A stretch of 64,000 bases of DNA from Devosia sp. Root685. GTDB lineage: Bacteria > Pseudomonadota > Alphaproteobacteria > Rhizobiales > Devosiaceae. The DNA is taken from NCBI RefSeq assembly GCF_001427875.1, contig NZ_LMHK01000003.1, positions 62,001 to 126,000 of the forward strand, read 5' to 3'. The notes beneath the pieces are model-generated. The model did no database searches, was not told where the DNA came from, and saw nothing but the letters and a program-made list of their open reading frames with translations. How positions within the stretch are numbered: the first letter of the stretch is position 1; every line of letters starts with the position of its first letter. Shown here in pieces: positions 6,807 to 15,802 of the stretch. The position numbers and the translations under genes were made by a program.

Positions 6807-7958
6807 ATGGCGGAAAAGCGTATCGGCATCATCATGCACGGCGTCACGGGGCGCATGGGCTATAACCAGCATCTGGTGCGGTCCATCCTCGCCATTCGCG
6901 ATCAGGGCGGCATTGCGCTGAAGAATGGCGATCGTCTGGTCGTCGATCCGATCATTGTCGGGCGCGACCGCGACAAGATCGAGCGCCTCGCAAAGAAGCA
7001 CAATATTGCGCGCTGGGGCAGCGATCTCGATGCGGCTTTGGCCAATCCCGATGACACGATCTTTTTTGACGCCGGCACGACGCTGATGCGCGCCGGGCTG
7101 CTCGAAAGGGCGCTGGCCGCGGGCAAACACGTCTATTGCGAAAAGCCGACTTCGGATGATCTCGAAGTGGCGGTCAATCTGGCCAAAACCGCCCGCGCTT
7201 CGGGGTTGAAGCACGGCGTCGTGCAGGACAAGCTGTTCCTGCCGGGCCTGATGAAGATCAAGATGCTGCGCGATTCCGGCTTTTTCGGCGAGATTCTCTC
7301 GGTGCGCGGCGAGTTCGGCTATTGGGTTTTTGAAGGCGACTGGCAGAAGGCGCAGCGTCCGTCTTGGAACTACCGCAAGGCCGATGGCGGCGGCATCATC
7401 CTCGATATGCTCTGCCACTGGCGCTATGTGCTCGACAATCTCTTCGGCGAAGTGAAGGCGGTCTCCTGCCTCGGCGCGACGCACATTCCCGAGCGCGTCG
7501 ACGAAAATGGCAAGCGTTTCAAGGCCGATACCGATGACGCGGCTTACGCGACCTTCGAGCTTGAAGGCGGGGTCGTGGCGCAGATCAATTCGAGCTGGAC
7601 GACCCGCGTGCGCCGCGATGATCTCGTGACGTTCCATGTCGACGGCACCAAGGGCTCGGCGGTTGCCGGGCTTCACAAGTGCTGGACCCAGCATCGCGTC
7701 AATACGCCCAAGCCGGTGTGGAACCCCGACCAGCCCCAGACCATGAATTTCTTCAACGATTGGGAAGAAGTTCCGGACAACTGGCCGGCCGATAACGGCT
7801 TTAAGGTGCAGTGGGAAATGTTCCTCCGCCACGTCGCCGAAGACGCGCCATGGGAATATGGTCTCGAAGCCGGCGCCAAGGGCGTGCAGCTGGCTGAGCT
7901 TGGTTTGAAGAGCTGGGCGGAACGCCGCTGGCTCGATGTGCCCAAGCTGGAATTCTGA
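6807..7958 (+). CDS. Gfo/Idh/MocA family oxidoreductase
   Basis: 383 residues. An N-terminal Rossmann NAD(P) domain has the slightly unusual glycine loop HGVTGRMGYNQH, and the EKP motif of the family is present (VYCEKPTSDD). The C-terminal alpha/beta domain contains GGGIILDMLCHWRYVLDN with the catalytic-region D and H. Such enzymes oxidise or reduce sugars and cyclitols. The start follows GGAGGAG at a good distance. It is the first gene of a three-gene run with a DUF993 protein and a TIM-barrel isomerase, so it likely acts on the same carbohydrate. The substrate cannot be named from sequence. Confidence 0.9.
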   Translation: MAEKRIGIIMHGVTGRMGYNQHLVRSILAIRDQGGIALKNGDRLVVDPIIVGRDRDKIERLAKKHNIARWGSDLDAALANPDDTIFFDAGTTLMRAGLLERALAAGKHVYCEKPTSDDLEVAVNLAKTARASGLKHGVVQDKLFLPGLMKIKMLRDSGFFGEILSVRGEFGYWVFEGDWQKAQRPSWNYRKADGGGIILDMLCHWRYVLDNLFGEVKAVSCLGATHIPERVDENGKRFKADTDDAAYATFELEGGVVAQINSSWTTRVRRDDLVTFHVDGTKGSAVAGLHKCWTQHRVNTPKPVWNPDQPQTMNFFNDWEEVPDNWPADNGFKVQWEMFLRHVAEDAPWEYGLEAGAKGVQLAELGLKSWAERRWLDVPKLEF

Positions 7959-7989
7959 GGGTCCAGGACCCTTTTTCATCCACGCACCA

Positions 7990-8019
7990 ATGTCACCCGG
8001 GCGAAGGCCAGGGTGACAT
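7990..8019. repeat. Dispersed palindrome, GTCACCC family
   Basis: Arms ATGTCACCC and GGGTGACAT (9 bp each) surround a GGGCGAAGGCCA centre, between two genes of one operon. Same family as 2795-2829. Confidence 0.75.
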
Positions 8020-8052
8020 CCGAGTATGCGAAGGCCTTGAGGGGGAAAACCC

Positions 8053-9222
8053 ATGCCGACCATCAACCTGCCCAATCCTGACCGCTCGATCACGCCCTAT
8101 GCTTTGACGGGCGACCCGATCCCCTTCGTCAAATTCAAGTCGACGGATTTTTCCCGTATCGCTTATGCGGCGGCCCATGTCGTTGCCGATCCGCTGGCAT
8201 CGAACGATCCCTGGCTGAGCCCGGCGATCGATTGGGATACGACGCTGAAATTCCGTCATCGGCTCTGGGATCTGGGCTTGGGCGTTGCCGAGGCCATGGA
8301 TACGGCCCAGCGCGGCATGGGTTTAGGCTGGACCGAAGCCAAGGAGCTGATCCGTCGTGCTCAGGCGGAAGCGCGTACGCGGGACGATGCGCTTATTGCT
8401 TACGGCGCGGGCACCGATCATCTGGCGCCGGGGCCGGATGTGACGATCGACGATATTTTGCGCGCCTATGACGAGCAGGTTGGCTTTGTCGAGGGCGAAG
8501 GCGGCCGGGTCATTTTGATGGCGAGCCGTGCGCTGGCGGCGGCGGCAAAATCGCCGGACGATTATGCCCGGGTCTATGGCCATGTACTGAGCCAGGTGAA
8601 GCAGCCGGTGATCATGCATTGGCTGGGCGAAATGTTCGATCCGGCGCTGCAGGGCTATTGGGGCAATATCGATCATGACGCGGCGATGGACGTCTGCCTC
8701 GATGTGATCGCTGCCAATGCCGACAAGGTCGATGGCATCAAGATTTCGCTGCTTTCGGCCGAGAAGGAAATCGCCATGCGCCGCCGCCTGCCGGCGAATG
8801 TAAAAATGTATACCGGCGACGATTTCAATTATGCCGAACTGATCGCCGGCGACGACCAGGGTTTTTCCCACGCGCTGCTCGGCATTTTTGATGCTATCGC
8901 ACCGGCCGCCTCGGCGGGTCTTGCTGCCTTGGGGCGTGGCAATACCAACGAGTTCTTCGATATTCTGGAACCTACCGTGCCGCTGAGCCGGCATATCTTT
9001 GCGGCCCCGACCCGGTTTTATAAGACCGGCGTGGTGTTCCTTGCCTATCTCAACGGGCTGCAGGACCATTTTTCCATGATCGGCGGGCAGCAATCGACCC
9101 GCTCGGTGCAGCATCTTTCCGAACTTTTCCGCCTTGCCGACAAGGCGCGTGTGTTGGCCGACCCCGACCTCGCCACCGCCCGCATGAAGCAGGTTCTCGC
9201 TGTGAATGGGGTGTCGGCATGA
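8053..9222 (+). CDS. DUF993 family protein (dihydrodipicolinate synthase-like TIM barrel)
   Basis: 389 residues matching the DUF993 family, distant relatives of class I aldolases of the dihydrodipicolinate synthase type. Visible landmarks are YGAGTDHLAPG, VIMHWLGEMFDPALQGYWG, DGIKISLLSAEKE (a lysine at the position where aldolases carry the Schiff-base residue) and MYTGDDFNYAELIAGD. It lies 94 bp after the Gfo/Idh gene and overlaps the next gene by 4 bp (ATGA), so the three are co-transcribed. A role as aldolase or dehydratase for a keto-sugar acid formed by the neighbouring oxidoreductase is an inference. Confidence 0.88.
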   Translation: MPTINLPNPDRSITPYALTGDPIPFVKFKSTDFSRIAYAAAHVVADPLASNDPWLSPAIDWDTTLKFRHRLWDLGLGVAEAMDTAQRGMGLGWTEAKELIRRAQAEARTRDDALIAYGAGTDHLAPGPDVTIDDILRAYDEQVGFVEGEGGRVILMASRALAAAAKSPDDYARVYGHVLSQVKQPVIMHWLGEMFDPALQGYWGNIDHDAAMDVCLDVIAANADKVDGIKISLLSAEKEIAMRRRLPANVKMYTGDDFNYAELIAGDDQGFSHALLGIFDAIAPAASAGLAALGRGNTNEFFDILEPTVPLSRHIFAAPTRFYKTGVVFLAYLNGLQDHFSMIGGQQSTRSVQHLSELFRLADKARVLADPDLATARMKQVLAVNGVSA

Positions 9223-10043
9223 CCGCGCGCAAAATCTCGCTCAATCTCGCGACCACGCGCCAGCAATGGGGTTTTGCCGAAGCGGTGGATGGGTGTCTCC
9301 GCGCCGGGATCACCGCCATTTCGCCCTGGCGCGACCAGATCGCGGCCATCGGGCTCGACGAAGCGGCGCGCATCGTCAAAGCCAACGGTTTGCAGGTGAC
9401 GGGCGTCTGCCGGGGCGGCATGTTTCCGGCCGAGACGGCCGAGGGGCGCCAAAAGCAGATCGAGGATAATCTGCGCGCGATCGATGAAGCATCAGCGCTC
9501 AATGCCGATTGCCTCGTGCTGGTGGTTGGGGGGCTGCCGGGCGCGTCAAAAGACCTGCCGGCGGCCCGGCAGATGGTGACCGACGGCATTGCGGCCATGC
9601 TGCCGCATGCCAAGGCGTCGGGGGTGAAAATCGCCATCGAGCCGCTGCATCCGATGTATGCGGCGGACCGGGCCTGCGTGAACACCGTGGATCAGGCGCT
9701 CGATATCTGCGAGACGCTGGGCGAGACCGTTGGCGTCGCCATCGACGTCTATCATGTGTGGTGGGACCCGAACCTGGCGCAGGCTATTGCGCGGGCTGGG
9801 CGCATGAAGCGGATTTTTGCGCATCACATCTGCGACTGGCTGGTGCCGACCAAGGATATGCTGCTCGATCGCGGCATGATGGGCGATGGGGTCATTGATC
9901 TCAAAGCCATTCGCAAGATGATCGAGGACGCCGGATTCTTCGGGCCCCAGGAAGTGGAAATCTTCTCTGAGGACAATTGGTGGAAGCGGCCGGGCGACGA
10001 GGTGCTGGCGGTGATCAAGGAGCGGGTGGCGACGGTCTGCTGA
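9219..10043 (+). CDS. Sugar phosphate isomerase/epimerase (AP-endonuclease-2-like TIM barrel)
   Basis: 274 residues of the xylose-isomerase-like TIM barrel family. The metal-binding pattern is visible: KIAIEPLHPMY (E), VAIDVYHVWWDP (D and H), RIFAHHICDW (H) and VEIFSEDNWW (E). It begins inside the last codons of the DUF993 gene (ATGA overlap at 9219-9222), implying translational coupling and shared substrate flow with the two genes upstream. The likely reaction is isomerisation or epimerisation of a keto-sugar. Confidence 0.88.
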   Translation: MTARKISLNLATTRQQWGFAEAVDGCLRAGITAISPWRDQIAAIGLDEAARIVKANGLQVTGVCRGGMFPAETAEGRQKQIEDNLRAIDEASALNADCLVLVVGGLPGASKDLPAARQMVTDGIAAMLPHAKASGVKIAIEPLHPMYAADRACVNTVDQALDICETLGETVGVAIDVYHVWWDPNLAQAIARAGRMKRIFAHHICDWLVPTKDMLLDRGMMGDGVIDLKAIRKMIEDAGFFGPQEVEIFSEDNWWKRPGDEVLAVIKERVATVC

Positions 10044-10078
10044 AGGGTTTGCCGCAATACTGTTTCAACCCCACTGGC

Positions 10079-10149
10079 TGTCACCCCGTCGAAGGACGGG
10101 GCCCATCTTGAGATTTCAGGATGGGTCCCGGCCTTCGCCGGGATGACAA
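10079..10149. repeat. Long dispersed palindromic repeat with internal hairpin
   Basis: A larger member of the GTCACCCCGGC family. The outer arms TGTCACCCCG and CGGGATGACA enclose a second stem, GGCCCATC against GATGGGTCC, forming a long imperfect hairpin after the isomerase stop codon. On the minus strand it reads TTGTCATCCCGGCGAAGGCC, the form common across Hyphomicrobiales intergenic regions. Confidence 0.75.
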
Positions 10150-10260
10150 TCGCGTTTTTGGGGCAGTTCACTCGATCAGTTCAGAAAAACGGGAACCCCT
10201 GTTTTGAAACAAAGGTCCCCGCTTTCGCCGCGAAAGCGCGTGGTCTAAAAAAGCCCATAC

Positions 10261-10301
10261 AAAAGGCCGCGCACCGGGAGGGCTCCGGTGCGCGGCCTTT
10301 T
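10261..10301. terminator. Strong bidirectional terminator
   Basis: 17-bp perfect arms (10261-10277 and 10285-10301) with a 7-nt loop, A-rich on one side and T-rich on the other. It ends the DUF2147 gene on the minus strand and can also stop plus-strand readthrough. Confidence 0.88.
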
Positions 10302-10327
10302 GCTCCTCCTGGGAGGGAGCGAGGGGA

Positions 10328-10708
10328 TCAGACGCGGTTGAACGTCAGCGTCTGGCAGAAAATGCCGGCGCGGCAGCCGGTGATTTTGATCGTGTCGGGG
10401 GAAACCTGCTTCACGGTCGCGGCGGCCTGGGCGCCGTCATAGACCACGGTACCCTTCCATTCATTGGACGCGACCTGCTGGGCCGATACGACCTGCTTGT
10501 TGACGAGGGCGAGGTTGTCGGGCGTGCGCGACTTGCCCTGCACGTCCTTGAGGACGCCGCAGAGGTCGGTGCCGTCGCCGCAGAGCTTGAATTCGAAGGC
10601 CGTGCCGAAATTATCGACCCAGGCGCCATTGGGATTGACGTTCTGGGCAGCGGCCGGAAAGGCGAAAAAGGTCAGCGCAATGGGAAGGGCGAGGGCGTAA
10701 CGTAGCAT
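10328..10708 (-). CDS. DUF2147 domain protein, exported
   Basis: 126 residues from ATG 10708, with GGAG 7-10 bases upstream. Residues 1-21 (MLRYALALPIALTFFAFPAAA) form a signal peptide with cleavage after AAA-Q. The mature part has the DUF2147 pattern: NGAWVDNFGTAFEFKLCGDGTDLCGVL, then GTVVYDGAQ and a C-terminal CRAGIFCQTLTFNRV. It is a small periplasmic beta-rich protein of unknown function. The frame extends to 10816, but the signal peptide fixes the start at 10708. Confidence 0.85.
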   Translation of the reverse strand: MLRYALALPIALTFFAFPAAAQNVNPNGAWVDNFGTAFEFKLCGDGTDLCGVLKDVQGKSRTPDNLALVNKQVVSAQQVASNEWKGTVVYDGAQAAATVKQVSPDTIKITGCRAGIFCQTLTFNRV

Positions 10709-11106
10709 GGGTTTTCTCCGAAAGGATGAACTCGCTGCAGCGCAACGCCGCGCCAGAAGCACCCTCTTGATGTGTTTGTGTAACGGTCCAACGCCGAAGC
10801 CGGCCGAAGGTTTCATGGTGAATAGAACTATAAAAATCGGCCAAACTAAGATTTTGTAAAAATCCGGAATTTCCTAGGGATTTCAACTGTATTACTGGTT
10901 TGCACCAAGTGCATGCCAGCACTGTTGCCTTAGTATGGCCCCAGATATTGCCCGGATTTAAGACAATCGGGGCGTTTCAAGTAGACTCTATCCCGAAGCG
11001 ATGCGCGTGGGCCTCCACTCGCTCGACTTCGTGGTTCGAGGCTTTGCTCCGCAAAGCACCTCACCATGAGGTCTCCTGGATGGCCGTTGCAGAGCAAAGA
11101 AACGCG
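10709..11106. other. Intergenic region, no gene seen
   Basis: 398 bp between the DUF2147 start and the RNA methyltransferase stop. An AT-rich part near 10820-10880 probably holds the DUF2147 promoter. At 11041-11072 two hairpins stand side by side (GCTTTGC/GCAAAGC with loop TCC, then ACCTCA/TGAGGT with loop CCA), placed as a terminator for the methyltransferase gene. Confidence 0.5.
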
Positions 11107-12300
11107 CTAGCGCCGGAACGTGGCGGCAATTTCGATATGGGTCGAATAGGTGAACTGATCGACCGCCATCAGGTCCGAGAGGACGAAACCGGCCTTGACC
11201 AGCAGCGCCGCATCGCGGGCAAAGCTTTTGGCGTCGCAGGCGATCATCACCACATGCTTGAGCTTTGAGGCGGCGATTTCCTTGACCTGTGCCTCGGCGC
11301 CGGCGCGCGGCGGATCAAGCACCACGGCATCGTAGGGGAGTTCGAACCGTGTCAGCGGCTCGCGAAAGAGGTCGCGCGACTTGACGGTGACGGCCTTGAG
11401 GCCTTTGGCGTAGCGCACGGCCTTGTCGAGCGCCTGAACTGCCGGTTTGTCGCTATCGGCGGCGAAAACCGTCGCCTTTTCGGCAAGGCGCAGCGCGAAG
11501 GGGCCGACGCCGCAAAAGAGGTCGGCGACCGATTTGGCCTTGCCCACGGCTTCGCTCACATAGGCGGCCAGCACATTTTCGGCCTCTTCGGTCGCCTGCA
11601 AAAAGCTGCCGATGGGGAGTTCGACATCACCTTTACCCATGGTGAGGCGCGGCATCTGCGCGAGGAACAGCATTTCATTATTGAAGGCGAGCCGGGCGAG
11701 GCGAAAGCGATTGCCGAGCGCAATCAGCCGGTCGCCTTTTAGTCCCTTGACGCTGCTTTTGACCGAGACATCGAGGCCGGTATTGGTGGCGGTCAGGCTG
11801 ACATCGCAGGGGCCGATCATGGCGCCAATGGCGCGGGCAATGTCGGACGCTGGTTTGAGGGCCGGCACCAGAATGGGGCAGGTATCGAGATCGAGCAGGT
11901 CGTGACTGCGCAGCCGCATATAGCCGGCCGCATCTTTTCGCGCGTGGAGGGTGGCGCGCCGCCGTCCGGCTCCACCCGCCGCCACGAACTTTTGCACCTT
12001 TGCGTCCACGCCGGCCTGCAGGAGCGGGGTTTCGACGAGGCTGGTTTTGAAGGCGCGATAGGCCTCGGGCGCCATGTGCTGCAACTGGCAGCCGCCACAG
12101 ACGCCATAATGGGCGCAGATGGGACCTGCCCGGTCGGCAGAGGGCTTCAGCACGTCTACCAGCGTGCCGCGTTCGCCTTCGCGAGTGAGGCTAATTTCCT
12201 CTCCCGGCAGGGCAAAAGGTACAAAAATACGCTCGCCCTCGATATGGGCGACGCCCTCGCCCTTGTGGCCGAGATATTCGATTGTGGTCGATAGGGTCAT
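11107..12300 (-). CDS. Class I SAM-dependent RNA (uracil-C5) methyltransferase, RumA/TrmA type
   Basis: 397 residues. An N-terminal TRAM domain (VAHIEGERIFVPFALPGEEISL) precedes a probable Fe-S cysteine cluster (ICAHYGVCGGCQLQH, later DTCPI). A C-terminal methyltransferase domain follows, with the SAM loop DLFCGVGPFALRLA and the DPPRAG motif. The catalytic cysteine and general-base region reads IACDAKSFARDA. The family makes 5-methyluridine in rRNA or tRNA; position U1939 or U747 of 23S rRNA is likely but cannot be decided. It is a single gene with the NDUFA9-type gene upstream on the same strand, 35 bp away. Confidence 0.88.
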   Translation of the reverse strand: MTLSTTIEYLGHKGEGVAHIEGERIFVPFALPGEEISLTREGERGTLVDVLKPSADRAGPICAHYGVCGGCQLQHMAPEAYRAFKTSLVETPLLQAGVDAKVQKFVAAGGAGRRRATLHARKDAAGYMRLRSHDLLDLDTCPILVPALKPASDIARAIGAMIGPCDVSLTATNTGLDVSVKSSVKGLKGDRLIALGNRFRLARLAFNNEMLFLAQMPRLTMGKGDVELPIGSFLQATEEAENVLAAYVSEAVGKAKSVADLFCGVGPFALRLAEKATVFAADSDKPAVQALDKAVRYAKGLKAVTVKSRDLFREPLTRFELPYDAVVLDPPRAGAEAQVKEIAASKLKHVVMIACDAKSFARDAALLVKAGFVLSDLMAVDQFTYSTHIEIAATFRR

Positions 12301-12335
12301 GACGATCCGGGGCTTGCTGCCCCGGAACTAGCCTT

Positions 12336-13334
12336 TTATCGGCTGTTTGCCAATGAGACGTCGCCGGTCTTGGGGCGATCGAACTGGCCGTGCTTGCTGA
12401 ACCGCCACATATATTGCGGCAGGATCGTATCCATCGCGGTCGGGACGATGCCGAAGGCGGCAAGGGTGCGCTTGTCCTTGATCGCCGCGTCGGAGACGAC
12501 ATTGTCGACGCCGAGCAGCTCGATCTGGTCAGAGGTGACCAGCGGAGCGACCGGCAGGATGGCGAAAGGCAAAGCCAGGAGCTTGGCGATCCCGGAGGGC
12601 AGGGCGACCAGTGGGCGCTTGCGGCCGGTTTCGCGCAGCACGCGGGCGAGGAGATCCTTGTGGGTTTCCACATTGGGGCCACCGAGCTCGTAAACCCGGC
12701 CGGTCTTCACCTTGCCTTCGGCGGCAGCGACGATGGCGTCGGCGACATCGCCGACATGCACGGGCTGGAAGCGCGAGGCGCCCGAAATCACCGGCATGAC
12801 CGGCAGCATGCGGGCCAGAAAGCCCATCTTGTTGAAGAAGCCGTCGCCATGGCCGAAGATCAGCGAGGGACGCAGAATGACCGCCTGCGGGAAAGCCTCG
12901 AGCACGGCCTGTTCGCCGGCAAGCTTGCTCGCCGCATAGTCGCTGACTTCGGCGGCCGTGTCGGCACCGAGCGCCGAGACATGGACCAGCGCCGAAACGC
13001 CGGCCGATTTGGCGGCGCGGGCGATGGCACCGGCGCCATCGGTGTTCACGGCAGCAAAAGTCTGCTTGCCGCCTTCATAGCCGAGGCCGACGAGATTGAT
13101 GACCATATCGGCGCCCGCAACGGCGCGCTGGACGGATGCTTCATTGCGCACATTGGCCTGGATCGGGACGATCTGGCCGACGCCGCCGAGCATTTTTGCG
13201 TCACCGGCAAGGTCCGGCCGGCGCACGGCGAGACGAATGCGATAGCCGGCACGGGCGAGAACCTGGGCCAGATGGGTCCCGACAAATCCCGAACCGCCGA
13301 AGACTGTGACGAGTTTGGGCGAGAAGCGATCCAT
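12336..13334 (-). CDS. Complex I NDUFA9 subunit-family NAD(P)-binding protein
   Basis: 332 residues of the atypical short-chain dehydrogenase group related to mitochondrial complex I subunit NDUFA9. The nucleotide loop VTVFGGSGFVGTHLA is followed by NLVGLGYEGGKQTFAAVN, HVSALGADTAAEVSDYAASKLAGEQAV (YxxxK) and a long RPSLIFG motif. The ATG at 13334 is preferred over the frame's earlier start at 13364 because GGAG lies 7-10 bases before it and the Rossmann strand follows closely. The exact role in alphaproteobacteria is not settled. Confidence 0.87.
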   Translation of the reverse strand: MDRFSPKLVTVFGGSGFVGTHLAQVLARAGYRIRLAVRRPDLAGDAKMLGGVGQIVPIQANVRNEASVQRAVAGADMVINLVGLGYEGGKQTFAAVNTDGAGAIARAAKSAGVSALVHVSALGADTAAEVSDYAASKLAGEQAVLEAFPQAVILRPSLIFGHGDGFFNKMGFLARMLPVMPVISGASRFQPVHVGDVADAIVAAAEGKVKTGRVYELGGPNVETHKDLLARVLRETGRKRPLVALPSGIAKLLALPFAILPVAPLVTSDQIELLGVDNVVSDAAIKDKRTLAAFGIVPTAMDTILPQYMWRFSKHGQFDRPKTGDVSLANSR

Positions 13335-13477
13335 TTTGGACTCCGGCAAGGCGTTTGGGCACAAAGTTTGGAATGCTTCTATCCCAGCAAAGCCGCTGAT
13401 GTCGAGGCATTCGTGATGGCGTGGCGCTTGACTCGCGACAGAAAATGTTCTTCGTTTGTTCTAGTAAGGAGACCGTC

Positions 13478-13840
13478 ATGGCCGAGAAACAAGATTATGA
13501 GGGCCAGTGCCACTGTGGCGCTGTGCGCTTTTCCGCCCGCACCGATTTTTCGGGTCTGGGCGATTGCAACTGTTCGCGCTGCCGCAGGCTAGGCTGGGTC
13601 ATGCAATCGGTGCCGGAAGCCGATTTTACGCTGCTTGCCGGTGCGGACAATCTCACGACCTATCGGTTCAACACCGAAATGATCGACCATCTGTTTTGCA
13701 AGACCTGCGGCATCGAGTCTTTTGCGCGCGGTTCCGACGGCAAGGGCAACATCATGTATATGGTCAATGTGAGCTGTCTCGAAAACCCGCCCAAGGTTGA
13801 TCGGGACGCGATAAAGCACTGGGATGGGGCAAACTTCTAA
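13478..13840 (+). CDS. GFA family protein (zinc-binding, CENP-V fold)
   Basis: 120 residues from ATG 13478, preceded by AAGGAG. The family's zinc cysteines are all present: GQCHCGAVRF, DCNCSRCRRLG and FCKTCGIESF. Named after glutathione-dependent formaldehyde-activating enzyme, most members have no proven activity. It stands alone, just before tRNA-Leu. Confidence 0.9.
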   Translation: MAEKQDYEGQCHCGAVRFSARTDFSGLGDCNCSRCRRLGWVMQSVPEADFTLLAGADNLTTYRFNTEMIDHLFCKTCGIESFARGSDGKGNIMYMVNVSCLENPPKVDRDAIKHWDGANF

Positions 13841-13896
13841 AAACGCTCACATGCCCGTTGACTTTGAATTGGCTGGGCCCTAGTTACACGCCCGTC

Positions 13897-13981
13897 GCCC
13901 AGATGGCGGAATTGGTAGACGCGCACGGTTCAGGTCCGTGTACCGCAAGGTGTGAAGGTTCGAGTCCTTTTCTGGGCACCA
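13897..13981 (+). tRNA. tRNA-Leu (anticodon CAG), integration site of the island
   Basis: 85 nt including encoded CCA. The acceptor GCCCAGA pairs with TCTGGGC, with discriminator A. The anticodon stem CACGG/CCGTG encloses TTCAGGT, anticodon CAG. There is a long variable arm, and the T arm contains GGTTCGAGTCC. The 3' part, from 13963 on, is repeated at 31972-31992. The tRNA stays complete after integration. Confidence 0.96.
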
Positions 13982-13983
13982 AT
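13963..13983 (+). repeat. attL core (tRNA-Leu 3' end)
   Basis: Contains GTCCTTTTCTGGGCACCAAT preceded by A; identical to 31972-31992. Sequence diverges on both sides. Confidence 0.9.
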
Positions 13984-14057
13984 ATTCTCCGAAGCCGTTG
14001 ATACGGTGGAGAAATCCGCATAAACAATGGCTTAGGGGCCGCTGCTAGTCCAAACAC

Positions 14058-14075
14058 TTGGTACAAAGCAGCGGT
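14058..14075 (+). promoter_or_regulatory. Putative integrase arm-type site, left end
   Basis: TTGGTACAAAGCAGCGGT, 75 bp inside attL, matches TTGGTACAAAATCGCGGT at 31889-31906 in 15 of 18 positions and in the same orientation. Arm sites recognised by the N-terminal domain of tyrosine integrases are expected at such places. Function is inferred. Confidence 0.5.
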
Positions 14076-15752
14076 CCCGTGGGTCATCTAGTGCAAAACC
14101 TCTACCTCATCCGAAATCGCTGGAAATTCCGCAGGGCGATCCCTGAGCGGTTGCGTCCGCATATTGATGGGCAAATCACCGAGTTCGTCCGGTGGTTGGG
14201 TTCGCACGAGGGGCAGGGCAAAAGTCCGTTGCCCAATATCACCGCCCGATATTCCAAAGTTGCCAGCGAATGCGCTGCGCTGATCGTTATGGCTGAGAAG
14301 CGGGCGACGGGGCATTTCGATGCTCTGAATGCGGAAACTATCGCTCACCTGATAGGGAAAGCCCGGCATGACCTTATGCACGAGGATGATGAGGCCCGCT
14401 TCGACAGTGCGGACGAGGAGGTTCATGCGGCTGTGCATGGTCAGCTTTCGGCGCTGGGGGGCAGCAGTAACGGCCCTCCCCGACCTGACCGCCGGTGGGA
14501 GAACCGCCAAGGGGACCTAGAAGCCTCTCTAGAAATGAACCGCCATGCCTATTCCCGAGGCCGTATTGACGACTTCATTCGGGATGAGGTCGTCGACCGC
14601 TGCGCTGGTTTTGGTCTCCGAGTGGACACTGCAAGCGACGGCTTCCGCAATCTGGCGCGGGCGTATCTCGCGTTGAGTATCGAGGTGGCGGAGAAGGCCC
14701 TACAGCGGCAGACCGGGGAAATCCTACCCACTCCCGCGCCGCCCCCGCCTATCGCCGCCCATGCCGTTCGCAAGCCAGCGAAACAAACCATCACAGGGCT
14801 CGCCACCGATTGGTGGAAAGAGGCGGAACGAACCGGACGCTCGCGGAGCACAATGGAAGCCTACACTCGGGCCGCGCAGCAGCTATCCGATTTTCTCGGG
14901 CACGATGACGCAAATGCTGTCGGAAATATCGACATTGTCCGCTTCAAGGATTTCCGAATTGAGCAGGGAAAGACCTCGAAAACCGTCAAGAACGGAGACC
15001 TCTCGGCGCTAAAGGTTCTGTTCACGTGGGGCGTTGCCAATCACAGGGTCGCGGTCCACCCCGGCACGGTCAGCTTGAGCGTTGGAAAAAGGAAGCGAAC
15101 CCGACCGCCGGGTTTCACCGATGCCGAAGCGGTCTCTATTCTTGCCGCCGCCGCCAATTATGAGCCGGATGGACGCGAGCCTAGTCAAATCACCAAGGGA
15201 AAGCGGTGGGTTCCGTGGCTATTGGCCTATACAGGTGCGCGCCTTGGCGAGATGGCACAGCTTCGGAAGGAAGACGTTCGACATGAGGATGGTCGCTGGA
15301 TCATGCGGCTGACCCCGGAGGCCGGAACCATCAAGACGGGCGATTACCGAGACGTTGTAATGCACCCCCATCTGGTTCAGGCGGGTTTCCCCGAGTTCGT
15401 CCGAAAGGCACCGGCGGGGCACCTTTTCCTCAAGATCACGAGAGAAGGCCCCGCTGGCGTTCGCGGCGCTCTCCGCACCACCAAGAACCGAGTGACCGTA
15501 TTTGTGCGTGGCGTTGTCACCGACCCCAATGTCCAACCAAATCACGCTTGGCGTCATCGCTTTGAGACCACCACTAGTAGGCTGCAGAAGCGCATGGACA
15601 CAACCAATGCGATTACAGGTCACAGCAAAAAGAACTCCGCTGCGGACTACGGAGACAACGGTCCTGACGTACAGGAGGCGTTCTTTGCCGACTGGCCTTG
15701 GTTCGATGTGGAAATGAAACGCAACAAAGAAGCCCCCGCCAGCACTCCATAA
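14058..15752 (+). CDS. Tyrosine integrase of the island
   Basis: About 560 residues. The N-terminal region (LVQNLYLIRNRWKFRRAIPERLR) resembles the DUF6538 head of alphaproteobacterial phage integrases. A core-binding SAM-like domain lies around residues 250-340. The catalytic domain has all residues: YTGARLGEM (Arg), TIKTGDYRDV (Lys), HAWRHRFET (H-x-x-R), AITGHS (His) and ADYGDN (Tyr nucleophile). Start is uncertain: TTG 14058 overlaps the candidate arm site, and GTG 14079 or 14091 are alternatives; none has a clear ribosome site. Its place right after tRNA-Leu identifies it as the enzyme that inserted the element. Confidence 0.92.
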   Translation: MVQSSGPVGHLVQNLYLIRNRWKFRRAIPERLRPHIDGQITEFVRWLGSHEGQGKSPLPNITARYSKVASECAALIVMAEKRATGHFDALNAETIAHLIGKARHDLMHEDDEARFDSADEEVHAAVHGQLSALGGSSNGPPRPDRRWENRQGDLEASLEMNRHAYSRGRIDDFIRDEVVDRCAGFGLRVDTASDGFRNLARAYLALSIEVAEKALQRQTGEILPTPAPPPPIAAHAVRKPAKQTITGLATDWWKEAERTGRSRSTMEAYTRAAQQLSDFLGHDDANAVGNIDIVRFKDFRIEQGKTSKTVKNGDLSALKVLFTWGVANHRVAVHPGTVSLSVGKRKRTRPPGFTDAEAVSILAAAANYEPDGREPSQITKGKRWVPWLLAYTGARLGEMAQLRKEDVRHEDGRWIMRLTPEAGTIKTGDYRDVVMHPHLVQAGFPEFVRKAPAGHLFLKITREGPAGVRGALRTTKNRVTVFVRGVVTDPNVQPNHAWRHRFETTTSRLQKRMDTTNAITGHSKKNSAADYGDNGPDVQEAFFADWPWFDVEMKRNKEAPASTP

Positions 15753-15802
15753 GGAAAACCAGCGAGGGCCATACGGTCGCCCTTCCGGGCCTCCGTTCAG
15801 TA

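Noticed and set aside
12390-13592. 400-residue plus-strand frame opposite the NDUFA9-type gene
   Set aside because: Antisense shadow; the minus-strand gene has clear motifs and a ribosome site.
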